Shown piece by piece: positions 55,089 through 63,894 of a stretch of 64,000 nt of DNA. A model generated the notes under the pieces. That model was not told the DNA's origin and searched no databases. It worked only from the letters and a program-made list of their open reading frames with translations. The DNA lies in assembly GCF_002482975.1 (NCBI RefSeq), contig NZ_DLHA01000050.1, positions 129,833 to 193,832 of the forward strand, given 5' to 3'. How positions within the stretch are numbered: position 1 is the stretch's first letter; each line of letters starts with the position of its first letter. A program made the position numbers and the translations under genes. Source of the DNA: Flavobacterium sp. UBA7680. GTDB lineage: Bacteria; Bacteroidota; Bacteroidia; Flavobacteriales; Flavobacteriaceae.

Positions 55089-55103
55089 GTAAATACTGTG
55101 CCA
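55089..55103 (-). promoter_or_regulatory. Candidate sigma-54 promoter for the efflux operon
   Basis: On the minus strand TGGCACAGTATTTAC: the -24 half TGGCAC is a perfect match and the -12 half reads TTAC where the consensus is TTGC, with the correct spacing. It ends 30 bases before the adaptor ATG, leaving a leader of about 18 bases. The adjacent NtrC-type activator makes this the likely target. Confidence 0.5.
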
Positions 55104-55216
55104 CAAAATTTATTTTTTGCAAAGCCCTGATTTTAAAGAGGCTTTAAAAAATATCCAAAAACGAAGTGTTCGATAATGAACAGTTGACCGTTCAAAATCG
55201 GACAAAAAAATACAGC

Positions 55217-56572
55217 ATGAGAAAAAAGCAAGCCCAAATATTAGTTGTTGACGATCAGGAAGAAATTCTTTTTTCGGCAAAAATGATTCTCAAAAAACAT
55301 TTTGAAACGATTTTTACGACAAACAATCCCAAAAAAATCATTTCAATTTTGAGTGAAAATGAAATAAATGTCGTTTTGCTGGACATGAATTACCGAATTG
55401 GTTTTGAAGATGGACGAGAAGGAATTCATTGGCTGAAAGAAGTAAAAACCCTTTCGCCAAATACAATCGTGATTTTGATGACCGCTTTCGGAAAAATTGA
55501 TACAGCTGTTGAAGGAATAAAAATTGGTGCTTTTGATTATGTTTTAAAACCTTGGCACAACGAAAAATTACTGGAAATAATTGATAAGGCTGTCGCCGAA
55601 AGCCGAAAAAACAGTAAAAAACAAGTTGTTGAAAAAACAGAAAAAAGATATTTTGTAGGCACATCTCAAAAAATAAAACAGGCGTATTCTATTGCCGAGA
55701 AAGTAGCCAAAACCGATGCAAACGTTTTAATTTTGGGCGAAAATGGAACAGGGAAATATGTTTTTGCAGAGTTTATCCACCAAAATTCGGTACGAAAAAA
55801 AGAACCTTTTATTCATGTTGATTTAGGATCTTTAAGTGATAATTTATTCGAAAGCGAACTATTTGGGTACGCAAAAGGCGCTTTTACAGATGCCAAAACC
55901 GATACGCCAGGAAGATTTGAAATGGCGCAAAACGGAACCATTTTTCTGGATGAAATTGGGAATATTCCGCTTCATCTGCAATCAAAATTATTGCACGTTC
56001 TGCAGACTAAAACCGTTACACGTTTAGGCGAAAGCAAACCAAGACCTTTAAATGTCAGAATAATTTCGGCAACAAATAATGATATCAAAGCTGAGGTAAA
56101 AAGTAAAACCTTTAGAGAAGATTTGCTGTACAGAATTAATACAATGGAAATAAATCTTCCGTCACTTCGCGAAAGAAAAGATGATATAGTTCCGATGGCA
56201 AATTTTATTCTTGAAAATATTGCCGAAAAATACAATCATGGTCCCGAAGCTTCGGGATGGCATTTTGAAGAAAATGTCGCGCCATATTTAGAAAAATATC
56301 CGTGGAAAGGAAATGTTCGTGAAATGGAAAACAAAATTGAACGCGCTCTTATTTTAGCCGAAAACAACACGATTTCTGTAACCGATTTAGATATTCTCGA
56401 TTTTGAAGAAATTCAGGAAAATGATGATAATCCATTATCTGAAATGGAAAAAACAGCAATCGAAAAAGCACTTTTTAAACATCACGGAAACATCTCAAAA
56501 ACCGCCGAAGAATTAGGTTTGTCAAGAGCCGCTTTATACAGAAGAATTGAAAAATACGATTTAAAGAATTAA
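55217..56572 (+). CDS. NtrC-family sigma-54-dependent response regulator
   Basis: About 451 residues from the ATG at 55217; a GTG at 55166 would add 17. The receiver (QILVVDDQEE, phospho-Asp in VVLLDMNYR, conserved VLKPW) is followed by an AAA+ domain and a Fis-type HTH (ISKTAEELGLSRAALYRRIE). The AAA+ shows ILGENGTGKYVFAEFIHQNS, Walker B TIFLDEIGNIPLH and the sigma-54 contact loop as GAFTDA instead of GAFTGA. It probably activates the divergent efflux operon after phosphorylation by the kinase downstream. GAFTDA is a variation, not a loss, because flanking residues are intact. Confidence 0.92.
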   Translation: MRKKQAQILVVDDQEEILFSAKMILKKHFETIFTTNNPKKIISILSENEINVVLLDMNYRIGFEDGREGIHWLKEVKTLSPNTIVILMTAFGKIDTAVEGIKIGAFDYVLKPWHNEKLLEIIDKAVAESRKNSKKQVVEKTEKRYFVGTSQKIKQAYSIAEKVAKTDANVLILGENGTGKYVFAEFIHQNSVRKKEPFIHVDLGSLSDNLFESELFGYAKGAFTDAKTDTPGRFEMAQNGTIFLDEIGNIPLHLQSKLLHVLQTKTVTRLGESKPRPLNVRIISATNNDIKAEVKSKTFREDLLYRINTMEINLPSLRERKDDIVPMANFILENIAEKYNHGPEASGWHFEENVAPYLEKYPWKGNVREMENKIERALILAENNTISVTDLDILDFEEIQENDDNPLSEMEKTAIEKALFKHHGNISKTAEELGLSRAALYRRIEKYDLKN

Positions 56573-56582
56573 GATAATTTTG

Positions 56583-56754
56583 GCCACAGATTTCACAGAT
56601 TAAAAGGATTTTTCTTTTACCTAAATTTTAGTTTCCCGCAGATTTTTGGGATTAATTATAATTCATTTTTATCAGCTAAATCCGCATAATCTGCGGGAAG
56701 CTAAAAATTTTAAGAGAAAGCAAAAAAATCATTTTAATCCTTTTAATCTGTGGC
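56583..56754. repeat. GCCACAGATT hairpin between regulator and kinase
   Basis: Outer arms GGCCACAGATTTCACAGATT and AATCCTTTTAATCTGTGGC; inner arms of GTTTCCCGCAGATTTTT type pair with AATCTGCGGGAAGC. It occupies nearly the whole 196-base gap between two genes that must be expressed together. Confidence 0.75.
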
Positions 56755-56768
56755 AAAAAAATAATTAA

Positions 56769-58094
56769 ATGAAAAACTGGAAATTTTATAACGCCCTGTT
56801 CGCAAGAGTCTTGTTTGTAATGATTCTCTTTTTCGTTTGCGTTTTTCTGATCTATAAAATGTTCTATTACAACGCACTTTTGGTTGGTTTTTTTGCTTTT
56901 ATATTCTTAGCCGAAATGTATCTTTATGTAAAAAACGAACTCCAGTTTTACGACAGAACTTTGCTTTCGATTCTTCAAAATGATTTTTCTACCAATTTTC
57001 CCGAAGAAAATAAAAAAGACAATTTTAAAAGCCTGTATCTTTTATATGAAAATTTAAAAGTGCAGCAGCAAGAACAGACATCAAAAGAAATGATTTACCG
57101 TTCGCTTTTAAATAATATTGACACCGCAGCTTTAATTTTGGAAAAAGAAAACGAAGACTGGGATATATTTTTGATGAACGACTGCTTCTCTGATTTATTT
57201 AAAGTGCCAAAAGTAAGCCATTGGAAATATCTTAAAAATTACCTGCCTTCGCTTTGCAATGAAATTGAAAAAACGGAATTCAGTGAATTGAAATCGGCAA
57301 TTTCGATTAAAATTGAAGAACAGGATTTGCAGACTTTTATGCTCCAAACGTCAAAAACGCAAACGTATAATAAAGAATATTACATTATTTTATTAGATAG
57401 TATTCAGCGTGTTATCGAGAAAAAAGAAAAAGAAGCGTGGATTAATTTGATGAAAATTATTTCGCATGAATTAATGAATTCTTTGACGCCAATTCGTGCG
57501 CTTTCGCAGAATTTACTCCATATTGTTGATCAGGAAAGTTTAGAAGAAGATGATTTTGATGATATTAAAAGCAGTATTTCAACGATAATAAACCGAAGTG
57601 ATCATTTGCAGGTTTTTGTAGAGAATTACCGTAAACTCGCCATGCTGCCAACGCCAACGAAACAAATGACACCAATCAATTCTTTATTCGAAGATTGCCT
57701 GCGAATCATGAGCCCGATTTTGAAAGCAGAAAACATCGAATTGATAAATGATATTCACAGTTCGCGTTCGATTATGATTGATAAAAATCAGATGGAACAG
57801 GTAATTATTAATTTGATTACCAATAGTGTTTATGCTTTAAAAGAGAAAAACGAAAAGAAAATGTATCTGTCAAGTTATACCGAAAACAATCGCTTTTTCA
57901 TTTCAATTTCGGATAACGGAAAAGGAATCGATCCTGAAATTCAGGACAAAATATTTCTCCCTTTTTTCACCACCAGAAAAGACGGAGCAGGAATTGGTTT
58001 AACGCTTTCTAAAAACATTATCGAAGCTCACGGCGGCTACCTAAGCTACCAAACCGATGAAGATAAAACCAGCTTTGTGATCTGCCTTATTTGA
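56769..58094 (+). CDS. Sensor histidine kinase
   Basis: 441 residues. Two TM helices at 10-60 (LFARVLFVMILFFVCVFLIY, then FAFIFLAEMYLYV), a PAS-like region, the H-box MKIISHELMNSLTPIRALSQ (phospho-His), N-box NLITNSVYALKEKN, G1 ISDNGKGIDPEIQD and G2 GAGIGLTLSKN. It is the partner of the upstream NtrC-type regulator. The periplasmic loop is very short, so it may sense membrane state or an internal cue. Confidence 0.92.
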   Translation: MKNWKFYNALFARVLFVMILFFVCVFLIYKMFYYNALLVGFFAFIFLAEMYLYVKNELQFYDRTLLSILQNDFSTNFPEENKKDNFKSLYLLYENLKVQQQEQTSKEMIYRSLLNNIDTAALILEKENEDWDIFLMNDCFSDLFKVPKVSHWKYLKNYLPSLCNEIEKTEFSELKSAISIKIEEQDLQTFMLQTSKTQTYNKEYYIILLDSIQRVIEKKEKEAWINLMKIISHELMNSLTPIRALSQNLLHIVDQESLEEDDFDDIKSSISTIINRSDHLQVFVENYRKLAMLPTPTKQMTPINSLFEDCLRIMSPILKAENIELINDIHSSRSIMIDKNQMEQVIINLITNSVYALKEKNEKKMYLSSYTENNRFFISISDNGKGIDPEIQDKIFLPFFTTRKDGAGIGLTLSKNIIEAHGGYLSYQTDEDKTSFVICLI

Positions 58095-58100
58095 TATGAA

Positions 58101-58237
58101 CCATATAAGTGATATAAGTTCATTTAAAAAGGGATTGTTTTATAGTTGAAGTTCAACTTTGTCAAAGTTTAAAACTTTGACAAAGTTCTCGTCTCGATTA
58201 AGTTTAGCTCTAAAATGAACTTATATCACTTATATGG
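58101..58237. repeat. Nested inverted repeats between convergent genes
   Basis: Outer arms (25 bp, perfect: 58101-58125 and 58213-58237) include CCATATAAGTGATATAAG; the inner pair is AACTTTGTCAAAGTTT / AAACTTTGACAAAGTT (58155-58170, 58172-58187). The right outer arm runs 8 bases into the 3' end of the alkyltransferase-like gene. Confidence 0.8.
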
Positions 58238-58559
58238 TGGAAATTTCAGGTTTCCAAAAGTGTTTTTCGAAATCGACAATTTGATTGTTTACCACTTTAA
58301 TACCTTCGTTTTCTAAAAGCTGTTGCATTAAATTAGTTCCGTCAAAATGATGTTTTCCAGTTAAAAGCCCTTTTTGGTTTACGACTCTGTGCGCCGGAAC
58401 ATCGTCCATATTATGACATGCATTCATAGCCCAGCCCACCATTCTTGCCGAACGTGCGGTTCCCAAAGCCTTTGCAATTGCTCCATAAGAAGTGACTTTC
58501 CCAAACGGAATTTGTCGGGCAATCACATAAACTCTTTCGAAAAAATTTTCTTCAGCCAT
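58230..58559 (-). CDS. Alkyltransferase-like protein (MGMT family without the active cysteine)
   Basis: 109 residues from the ATG at 58559; an upstream GTG lies in a repeat and is unlikely. DNA-binding MGMT fold: IPFGKVTSYGAIAKALGTAR, RMVGWAMNACHN. The alkyl-acceptor motif PCHRV of MGMT is PAHRV here (P55-A56-H57-R58), so it cannot dealkylate DNA directly. ATL proteins flag O6-alkylguanine for nucleotide excision repair (family knowledge). Confidence 0.92.
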   Translation of the reverse strand: MAEENFFERVYVIARQIPFGKVTSYGAIAKALGTARSARMVGWAMNACHNMDDVPAHRVVNQKGLLTGKHHFDGTNLMQQLLENEGIKVVNNQIVDFEKHFWKPEISTI

Positions 58560-58569
58560 AATTTTTTTT

Positions 58570-58751
58570 GCCACAGATTATACGGATTAAAATGATTTTT
58601 GCTTTGTCTTAAAATTTAAGTTTCCCGCAGATTTTACAGATTTAAACAGATTAATTAAATAAAAACCTTTTTAGATCTGCTAAATAAATCCGTGTAAAAT
58701 ATTTAACCACAAAGTAAAAAAATAATCATTTTAATCCGTAAAATCTGTGGC
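58570..58751. repeat. GCCACAGATT hairpin, further copy
   Basis: Arms GCCACAGATTATACGGATTA and AATCCGTAAAATCTGTGGC flank inner GTTTCCCGCAGATTTTAC-type and ATTTAGCAGATC-type words. It fills the gap between the alkyltransferase-like and LysE genes. Confidence 0.7.
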
Positions 58752-58760
58752 CTATAAATT

Positions 58761-59399
58761 TTAACTGAAATAGTAATTCAAAATATTAAAAAGTGTTACA
58801 ATTGCAACTAAACCCGTAATGCTTCCAATAATAGTATTCATGTTTCGCATTAAGTAATCGGTTTTCTTTTCGATCTTTTCAAAGAAACCAATATAACTGT
58901 ACAAAACAGCAAACGAACCCAAAACAGATCCTAAAACGAAAGTGAAAATAATGCTGTTTTCAAATACAAAAAGATTGTACGAAGCCAAAGTTACACTTAC
59001 TACAACATAATACGGAATAGGAAAAAAGTTTAATGCAGAAAGCAGCATCCCAAGAAAGAAACGGCTTTTTTTACTGCTCTTTTTAATCTTCGATTTCTTT
59101 TTGGTTTTTGGCTCTTTCGCAATAAATAAAAAGTATATCGTTAAGATCGAAAAAATAACAAAACCTATTTCACGTAATAAGGTTACAACATCAGGGCGAT
59201 TATCAATTACCTGCGCAAATAATACCGCAACGTAAACCTGAAAAAAAATCACTAAAACCGCTCCAATAACAAACCATAAAGCATTCTTTTTTCCTTCTTT
59301 CAGGTTTATTTTGGCTGCCGTCATATTGATTAATCCCGGCGGAATAATCCCAATTGCAGCGGCAATAAAGCCTGAAAGTAATGGAGTAAGATATACCAT
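58761..59399 (-). CDS. LysE-family translocator
   Basis: 212 residues, about six TM helices. N-terminal LLSGFIAAAIGIIPPGLINM carries the LysE/RhtB-type glycine/proline pattern (usually G-P-x-x-N). A basic cytoplasmic loop (EPKTKKKSKIKKSSKKSRFF) lies mid-protein. It probably exports an amino acid or similar metabolite; the substrate is not known. Confidence 0.82.
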   Translation of the reverse strand: MVYLTPLLSGFIAAAIGIIPPGLINMTAAKINLKEGKKNALWFVIGAVLVIFFQVYVAVLFAQVIDNRPDVVTLLREIGFVIFSILTIYFLFIAKEPKTKKKSKIKKSSKKSRFFLGMLLSALNFFPIPYYVVVSVTLASYNLFVFENSIIFTFVLGSVLGSFAVLYSYIGFFEKIEKKTDYLMRNMNTIIGSITGLVAIVTLFNILNYYFS

Positions 59400-59440
59400 T
59401 CAGTTGTTTAAGCGATTAAAAGATGTTTTTCAAAATTAAA

Positions 59441-60118
59441 TTAGTCTTTAATTTTAAAACGAATATACGTAATTGCCTTGTTAATTTCTAAATATTGTTT
59501 TTCATAAAATGTTTGAAAAGCAGTAACTTCCTCTGGGCTTCCTTCATTTCTGTACACATTATGATTTGCATACAAAACTTCGTGGCCTTCTCCGTGAAGT
59601 AGTCCAAGCGTATAACCGTGCATAAATTCACTGTCGGTTTTAAGATTTACGACACCGTCTTTTTTAAGGATTTTTTTGTACAATTTCAAGAACTCAGAAT
59701 TCGTCATTCTGTGTTTTGTTCTCTTGTATTTTATCTGCGGATCCGGAAAAGTAATCCAGATTTCATCCACTTCATTTTCGGCAAAAATATGATTGATAAG
59801 TTCGATTTGGGTACGAACAAAAGCAACATTATGAAGACCGGTTTCAACAGCAGTTTTAGCACCACGCCAGAAACGCGCACCTTTAATGTCAATTCCGATA
59901 AAATTTTTGTTGGGATATTTTTCTGCTAATCCAACTGAGTATTCACCTTTCCCGCATCCTAATTCTAAAACCAGAGGATTATCATTTTTAAAGAAATCCG
60001 AATTCCATTTTCCTCTCAAAGGCATTAAATTGCCTACAACTTCTTCTCTTGTTGGTTGAAAAACGTTTTGAAATGTTTCGTTTTCTCTGAATCTTTTTAG
60101 TTTATTTTTACTTCCCAC
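59441..60118 (-). CDS. trmB: tRNA (guanine(46)-N7)-methyltransferase
   Basis: 225 residues, starting at a GTG that gives the conserved MGSKNKLKRFRENETF. SAM motif LVLELGCGKGEYSVGLAEKY and family signature WITFPDPQIKYKRTKHRMT. It methylates G46 in the tRNA variable loop. It lies 41 bases upstream of the LysE gene on the same strand. Confidence 0.94.
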   Translation of the reverse strand: MGSKNKLKRFRENETFQNVFQPTREEVVGNLMPLRGKWNSDFFKNDNPLVLELGCGKGEYSVGLAEKYPNKNFIGIDIKGARFWRGAKTAVETGLHNVAFVRTQIELINHIFAENEVDEIWITFPDPQIKYKRTKHRMTNSEFLKLYKKILKKDGVVNLKTDSEFMHGYTLGLLHGEGHEVLYANHNVYRNEGSPEEVTAFQTFYEKQYLEINKAITYIRFKIKD

Positions 60119-60197
60119 TTTTTACAAAAATTTTCAGCAAAATTAAGGAATATAAACGAATGAAAATAGTGCAATTGGGTTTTAAAGTTTTTTTCAC

Positions 60198-60215
60198 TCC
60201 CGATAGCTATCGGGA
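60198..60215. repeat. 18-base perfect palindrome TCCCGATAGCTATCGGGA
   Basis: A perfect palindrome just upstream of trmB. This motif occurs repeatedly in Bacteroidota genomes. Confidence 0.7.
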
Positions 60216-60320
60216 TAAGGATTAAAAAGATTTTTTCTAAACTTTAATATGTGTGTCCCTACGGGACAACTTCAGGCATCTTATTTATATTTCTACCGAC
60301 ATTTAACTCCTAACGGAGCA

Positions 60321-60487
60321 TATCTCGTAGAGATTATATATCGGTAGAAAAAATGCGATACCGATAAAAATGTCCCGTAGGGACTATATGTTTTATATTG
60401 TTTTCCACAAATTACACTAATTTCCACGAATTAATTTAATCGGTATGAACGAAAAAAATTAGTGCAAATTGGTGTAATTCGTGGCAA
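60321..60487. repeat. About 167-base direct repeat, copy 1
   Basis: From TATCTCGTAGAGATTATATA to GTGTAATTCGTGGCAA. It contains AAAAATGTCCCGTAGGGACT and the GCCACGAATT-type arms, and is repeated at 60558-60726 with small differences. No gene is present from 60119 to 60737. Confidence 0.8.
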
Positions 60488-60557
60488 CTATTTTTTCTGT
60501 TTTTTTGCCACAGATTATTGGGATTAAAAAGATTTTTCTAAACACTAATCTCTTGTA

Positions 60558-60726
60558 TATCTCGGAGAGATTATATATCGGTAGAAAAAATTTAATAGCA
60601 ATAAAAATGTCCCGTAGGGACTATATGTTTTAAATTGTTTGCCACGAATTACACTAATTTTCATGAATTAATTTAAACGGTATAATCGAAAAAAAAATTA
60701 GTGAAAATTAGTGTAATTCGTGGCAA
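60558..60726. repeat. About 169-base direct repeat, copy 2
   Basis: From TATCTCGGAGAGATTATATA to GTGTAATTCGTGGCAA, similar to copy 1 over its whole length; the 70-base spacer holds a GCCACAGATTATTGGGATTA word. Confidence 0.8.
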
Positions 60727-60737
60727 AAAAAATATTT

Positions 60738-62120
60738 TTAACCGTAATGCGGTTCTGTAATTGCTTTTAATTTTGGATCTAATGTTTCGTCGTGCTGCGA
60801 TAAATCCAATCCGATGTGTTCGTTTTCTTCAGAAACACGAAGCGGAATAATGAAATTGGTTACTTTAAATAAGAAATAAGCCCCAAAGAAAGTAAAGATC
60901 GAAACCAGAACTAATGCCATCATATGATGTGCAAATACATTCCAGCCTCCATGTAATAAACTTGCATTTTCTCCATGCGCAAAAATAGCGGTTAAAATCA
61001 TTCCCATAATTCCACCAACACCGTGGCATGCAAAAACATCAAGCGTATCATCAAATCTTTTTGATAAACGACAATTTACAACTGAGTTCGAAACCAAAGC
61101 CGTAACGAATCCGAAGAACATACTCTCTGGAACAGAAACAAATCCTGCGGCTGGCGTAATCGCTACCAAACCTACAACAGCTCCAATACAAGCTCCAAGA
61201 GCAGAAACTTTTCTTCCGTTCATTCTATCAAAGAAAACCCAAGTTAACATGGCTGCCGCCGATGATGTTGTAGTAGTTGCAAAAGCCATAGCAGCAGTTC
61301 CGTTGGCTGCAAGAGCTGAACCAGCGTTGAATCCGAACCAGCCAAACCATAACATTCCCGTTCCTAATAATACAAATGGAATATTGGTTGGAATATGCTG
61401 ACTGTTTTTTCTTTTTCCTAAAACTAAAACTCCCGCCAAAGCTGCAAAACCAGAACTCATATGAACTACTGTTCCTCCAGCGAAATCTTTTACGCCAAAA
61501 TAACTTCCTAGAATTCCTGTTGGATACCAAACTGAATGGCACAAAGGCGCATAAATAAAAATGGTAAACAAACTGATGAATAATAAATACGATATAAAAC
61601 GAACACGTTCTGCGAACGAACCTGTAATAATGGCCGGAGCGATAATAGCAAATTTCATTTGGAACAAAGCAAAAAGCATAAACGGAATTGTACTTGCCAA
61701 TTTTTTATGAGGCAATATATTTACATAATCCATAAACGCAAAAGTGGTTGGATTTCCGAAGAAACTATAAAAGTGATCTCCAGAACCAAAACCTACAGGA
61801 TCTCCAAATGCAAGACTAAAAGCCACAACAACCCATAAAAGTGTTACAACACCCAGACAGATAAAACTTTGTAACATTGTAGAAATTACATTTTTACGGC
61901 CTACCATTCCGCCGTAAAAGAAAGACAATCCCGGTGTCATGATTAAAACCAGACAACAAGAAGTTAACATCCAGGCAACATCCGCAGGGACGATATGATC
62001 GGTTGTGCCAAATTCAGACAATACATAACTATTTTCAGTAACATTTGGCCAAAAAGCCCCAATAATACAAACGATGCTGATAATGATAAAGGAAATGATC
62101 CAGCGTTTCTCTATTTTCAT
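60738..62120 (-). CDS. amt: Ammonium transporter (Amt family)
   Basis: 460 residues from the ATG at 62120 (an upstream TTG would add 14 without signal logic). About 11 TM. Amt motifs: SCCLVLIMTPGLSFFYGGMV, FAGGTVVHMSSGFAALAG with the first pore His, DDTLDVFACHGVGGIMG with the second pore His. It moves ammonium inward across the inner membrane. No glnK gene is adjacent, unlike many amt loci. Confidence 0.94.
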   Translation of the reverse strand: MKIEKRWIISFIIISIVCIIGAFWPNVTENSYVLSEFGTTDHIVPADVAWMLTSCCLVLIMTPGLSFFYGGMVGRKNVISTMLQSFICLGVVTLLWVVVAFSLAFGDPVGFGSGDHFYSFFGNPTTFAFMDYVNILPHKKLASTIPFMLFALFQMKFAIIAPAIITGSFAERVRFISYLLFISLFTIFIYAPLCHSVWYPTGILGSYFGVKDFAGGTVVHMSSGFAALAGVLVLGKRKNSQHIPTNIPFVLLGTGMLWFGWFGFNAGSALAANGTAAMAFATTTTSSAAAMLTWVFFDRMNGRKVSALGACIGAVVGLVAITPAAGFVSVPESMFFGFVTALVSNSVVNCRLSKRFDDTLDVFACHGVGGIMGMILTAIFAHGENASLLHGGWNVFAHHMMALVLVSIFTFFGAYFLFKVTNFIIPLRVSEENEHIGLDLSQHDETLDPKLKAITEPHYG

Positions 62121-62383
62121 TTTTTCAAATACTTTATTGAACCCTATTTTTTTTGGGGTCAAAGTTAAAAAAAATTAAATATTTAGATTTCAGGGGCTGT
62201 TAAAATAGTGGTTGTGTTTTGATTTTAGTCGATTTTGTAAAATACCCATCGCTTTTTTAATAGTTTTTCATTTTACTATTCCAAAACACACCCAATATTG
62301 TCAATTATACTATAATTAATTTGATACCGACGCTTATAAAGCCCTATAAAAGTTATGTTTATAAGAATAAAGCATAAAAATGT

Positions 62384-62872
62384 TTATTTTTTTTGAAGCT
62401 TCGCAATCAAAGCGTCTTCAATTGGTGCTTTTATTTTGGTTACAGCATCAACTTCATCATTCGGAATTGTCATTGATAATACATAATGCTGAATTTTCCA
62501 TTCTTTGCCCACTTTTACCAAAACACCAGAACCACGGCAGATTTTCATTTGCGTATCTAATAATTCATCAAACCAAGCAATTTTTCCCGATTTGTCAAAA
62601 AAGATATGACGTTCAAGTGCTTTAAAATTCCAGGTTGTTCCTTTTTCGAAAAACGGTTTTGCCCAAATTGAGAATTCCTTTTTCGTCCAGTTTTCGGTTG
62701 CGTCAGTTCCTATATAAATTGCATCATCTGCCAAAGCATTAAAATAAGCATCAAATTTTACGTCGCCAGCGGCTTTATGCCACGCATCAAGTGTTTGATT
62801 GATTTTGTCTTTGTCGGTTTGAGCATTTGCAAAAGAGGCAACGAATAAAAGTAGTAAGATTGTTTTTTTCAT
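62384..62872 (-). CDS. SnoaL/NTF2-like secreted protein
   Basis: 162 residues. Signal peptide MKKTILLLLFVASFANA. The mature domain has the NTF2-like pattern INQTLDAWHKAAGDVKFDAY, FNALADDAIYIGTDATENW and a late KEWKIQHYVLSM. Role unknown; similar proteins are common in Bacteroidota envelopes. Confidence 0.82.
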   Translation of the reverse strand: MKKTILLLLFVASFANAQTDKDKINQTLDAWHKAAGDVKFDAYFNALADDAIYIGTDATENWTKKEFSIWAKPFFEKGTTWNFKALERHIFFDKSGKIAWFDELLDTQMKICRGSGVLVKVGKEWKIQHYVLSMTIPNDEVDAVTKIKAPIEDALIAKLQKK

Positions 62873-62954
62873 GGGATATAGTATTTGAGATTAAAGATAA
62901 GGATTTTTTGATGGCGCACGGATTTTACAGGTTTAACCAATTTTTCTCATTTTA

Positions 62955-63054
62955 TGTCATTTCGACGAAGGAGAAATCTCCACGAGAAGCTCGACAAAGA
63001 TTGGATTCTAGGGACGGAGTTACTCACGGAGATTTCTCCTTCGTCGAAATGACA
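62955..63054. repeat. Inverted repeat of the GTCATTTCGAC family, copy 2
   Basis: 26-bp perfect arms (62955-62980 and 63029-63054) beginning TGTCATTTCGACGAAGGAGA around a 48-base loop. Same family as 31867-31968. The rest of 62873-63199 shows no gene. Confidence 0.8.
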
Positions 63055-63199
63055 AACAGTATTCTTAATTAATTTACTTTAACAAAAACTCAGAGTTTCG
63101 GAGAGATTAAACGACAAAGCAACTTAAATTATCTTACATAACTTATATGGTTTAATCTCAAAAAGTGATTATATTTGAGTGCTTTAAAATATCCCAAAT

Positions 63200-63883
63200 A
63201 TGAATCCGAAAATCTTTATAAGTTCACTCGTTATAACATCATTGCTTTTTGTTTCCTGCAAAAAGGAATTAGAACCACAAGAAAGTACTGCAACATCTGA
63301 ATTGGTAAGACTTGGACTTGCAAAAGACACAACAAAAACACCATCAGTTGTGCAGCAGAATCAGACTCAAGCTTCACCTTCAAACCCGAATACGGTTTTA
63401 AGCGATACAAAAGGATTGAATCCAGCTCACGGACAACCGGGCCACCGATGTGATATTGCAGTTGGAGCACCTTTAAATTCTGCACCAACTCAGCAAGTAC
63501 AACAGGTACAGCAAGTTCAAACTCAACCTGGACAAACGGTACAAGTAAATCCGAATCAAAAAAATGTGGTTACGACTACCGTGGCTGCACCAGTAAAAGT
63601 TGGAAAAGGAATGAATCCATCGCACGGACAGCCGGGACATAGATGTGATATTCCGGTTGGAGCGCCTTTGAATTCTCCAGTAGCGGCTAAAACTACTCCG
63701 GCAGCTTCAACACCACAAGGCGGAACAATGACACAAAACGTTACCGTTCCTGCAGGAAATGCCGTTCCTGCTTTATTAAGCACGGACGCCAATAAAACTG
63801 TTGCAGAAGGAATGAATCCGGCGCACGGACAACCAGGCCATCGTTGCGATATCGCCGTAGGAGCACCTCTGCCAAAATCATAA
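63200..63883 (+). CDS. Lipoprotein with three copies of an HGQPGHRCDI motif
   Basis: 227 residues with a lipoprotein signal (SSLVITSLLFVSC, lipid Cys at 20). The mature chain has low-complexity Gln/Pro/Ser/Thr spacers and three copies of a 22-residue motif at about 71-92, 136-157 and 203-224. The first reads GLNPAHGQPGHRCDIAVGAP. Each copy keeps H-G-Q-P-G-H-R-C-D-I and G-A-P-L. The two His and one Cys per copy suggest a metal or heme ligand set (inference). I have seen similar single motifs in Bacteroidota secreted proteins, but their function is unknown to me. Confidence 0.8.
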   Translation: MNPKIFISSLVITSLLFVSCKKELEPQESTATSELVRLGLAKDTTKTPSVVQQNQTQASPSNPNTVLSDTKGLNPAHGQPGHRCDIAVGAPLNSAPTQQVQQVQQVQTQPGQTVQVNPNQKNVVTTTVAAPVKVGKGMNPSHGQPGHRCDIPVGAPLNSPVAAKTTPAASTPQGGTMTQNVTVPAGNAVPALLSTDANKTVAEGMNPAHGQPGHRCDIAVGAPLPKS

Positions 63884-63894
63884 AGAAGAGTTGC

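Noticed and set aside
55104..55166. A plus-strand sigma-54 site in front of the response regulator
   Set aside because: GTGCCAC lacks the GG of the -24 box in this orientation.
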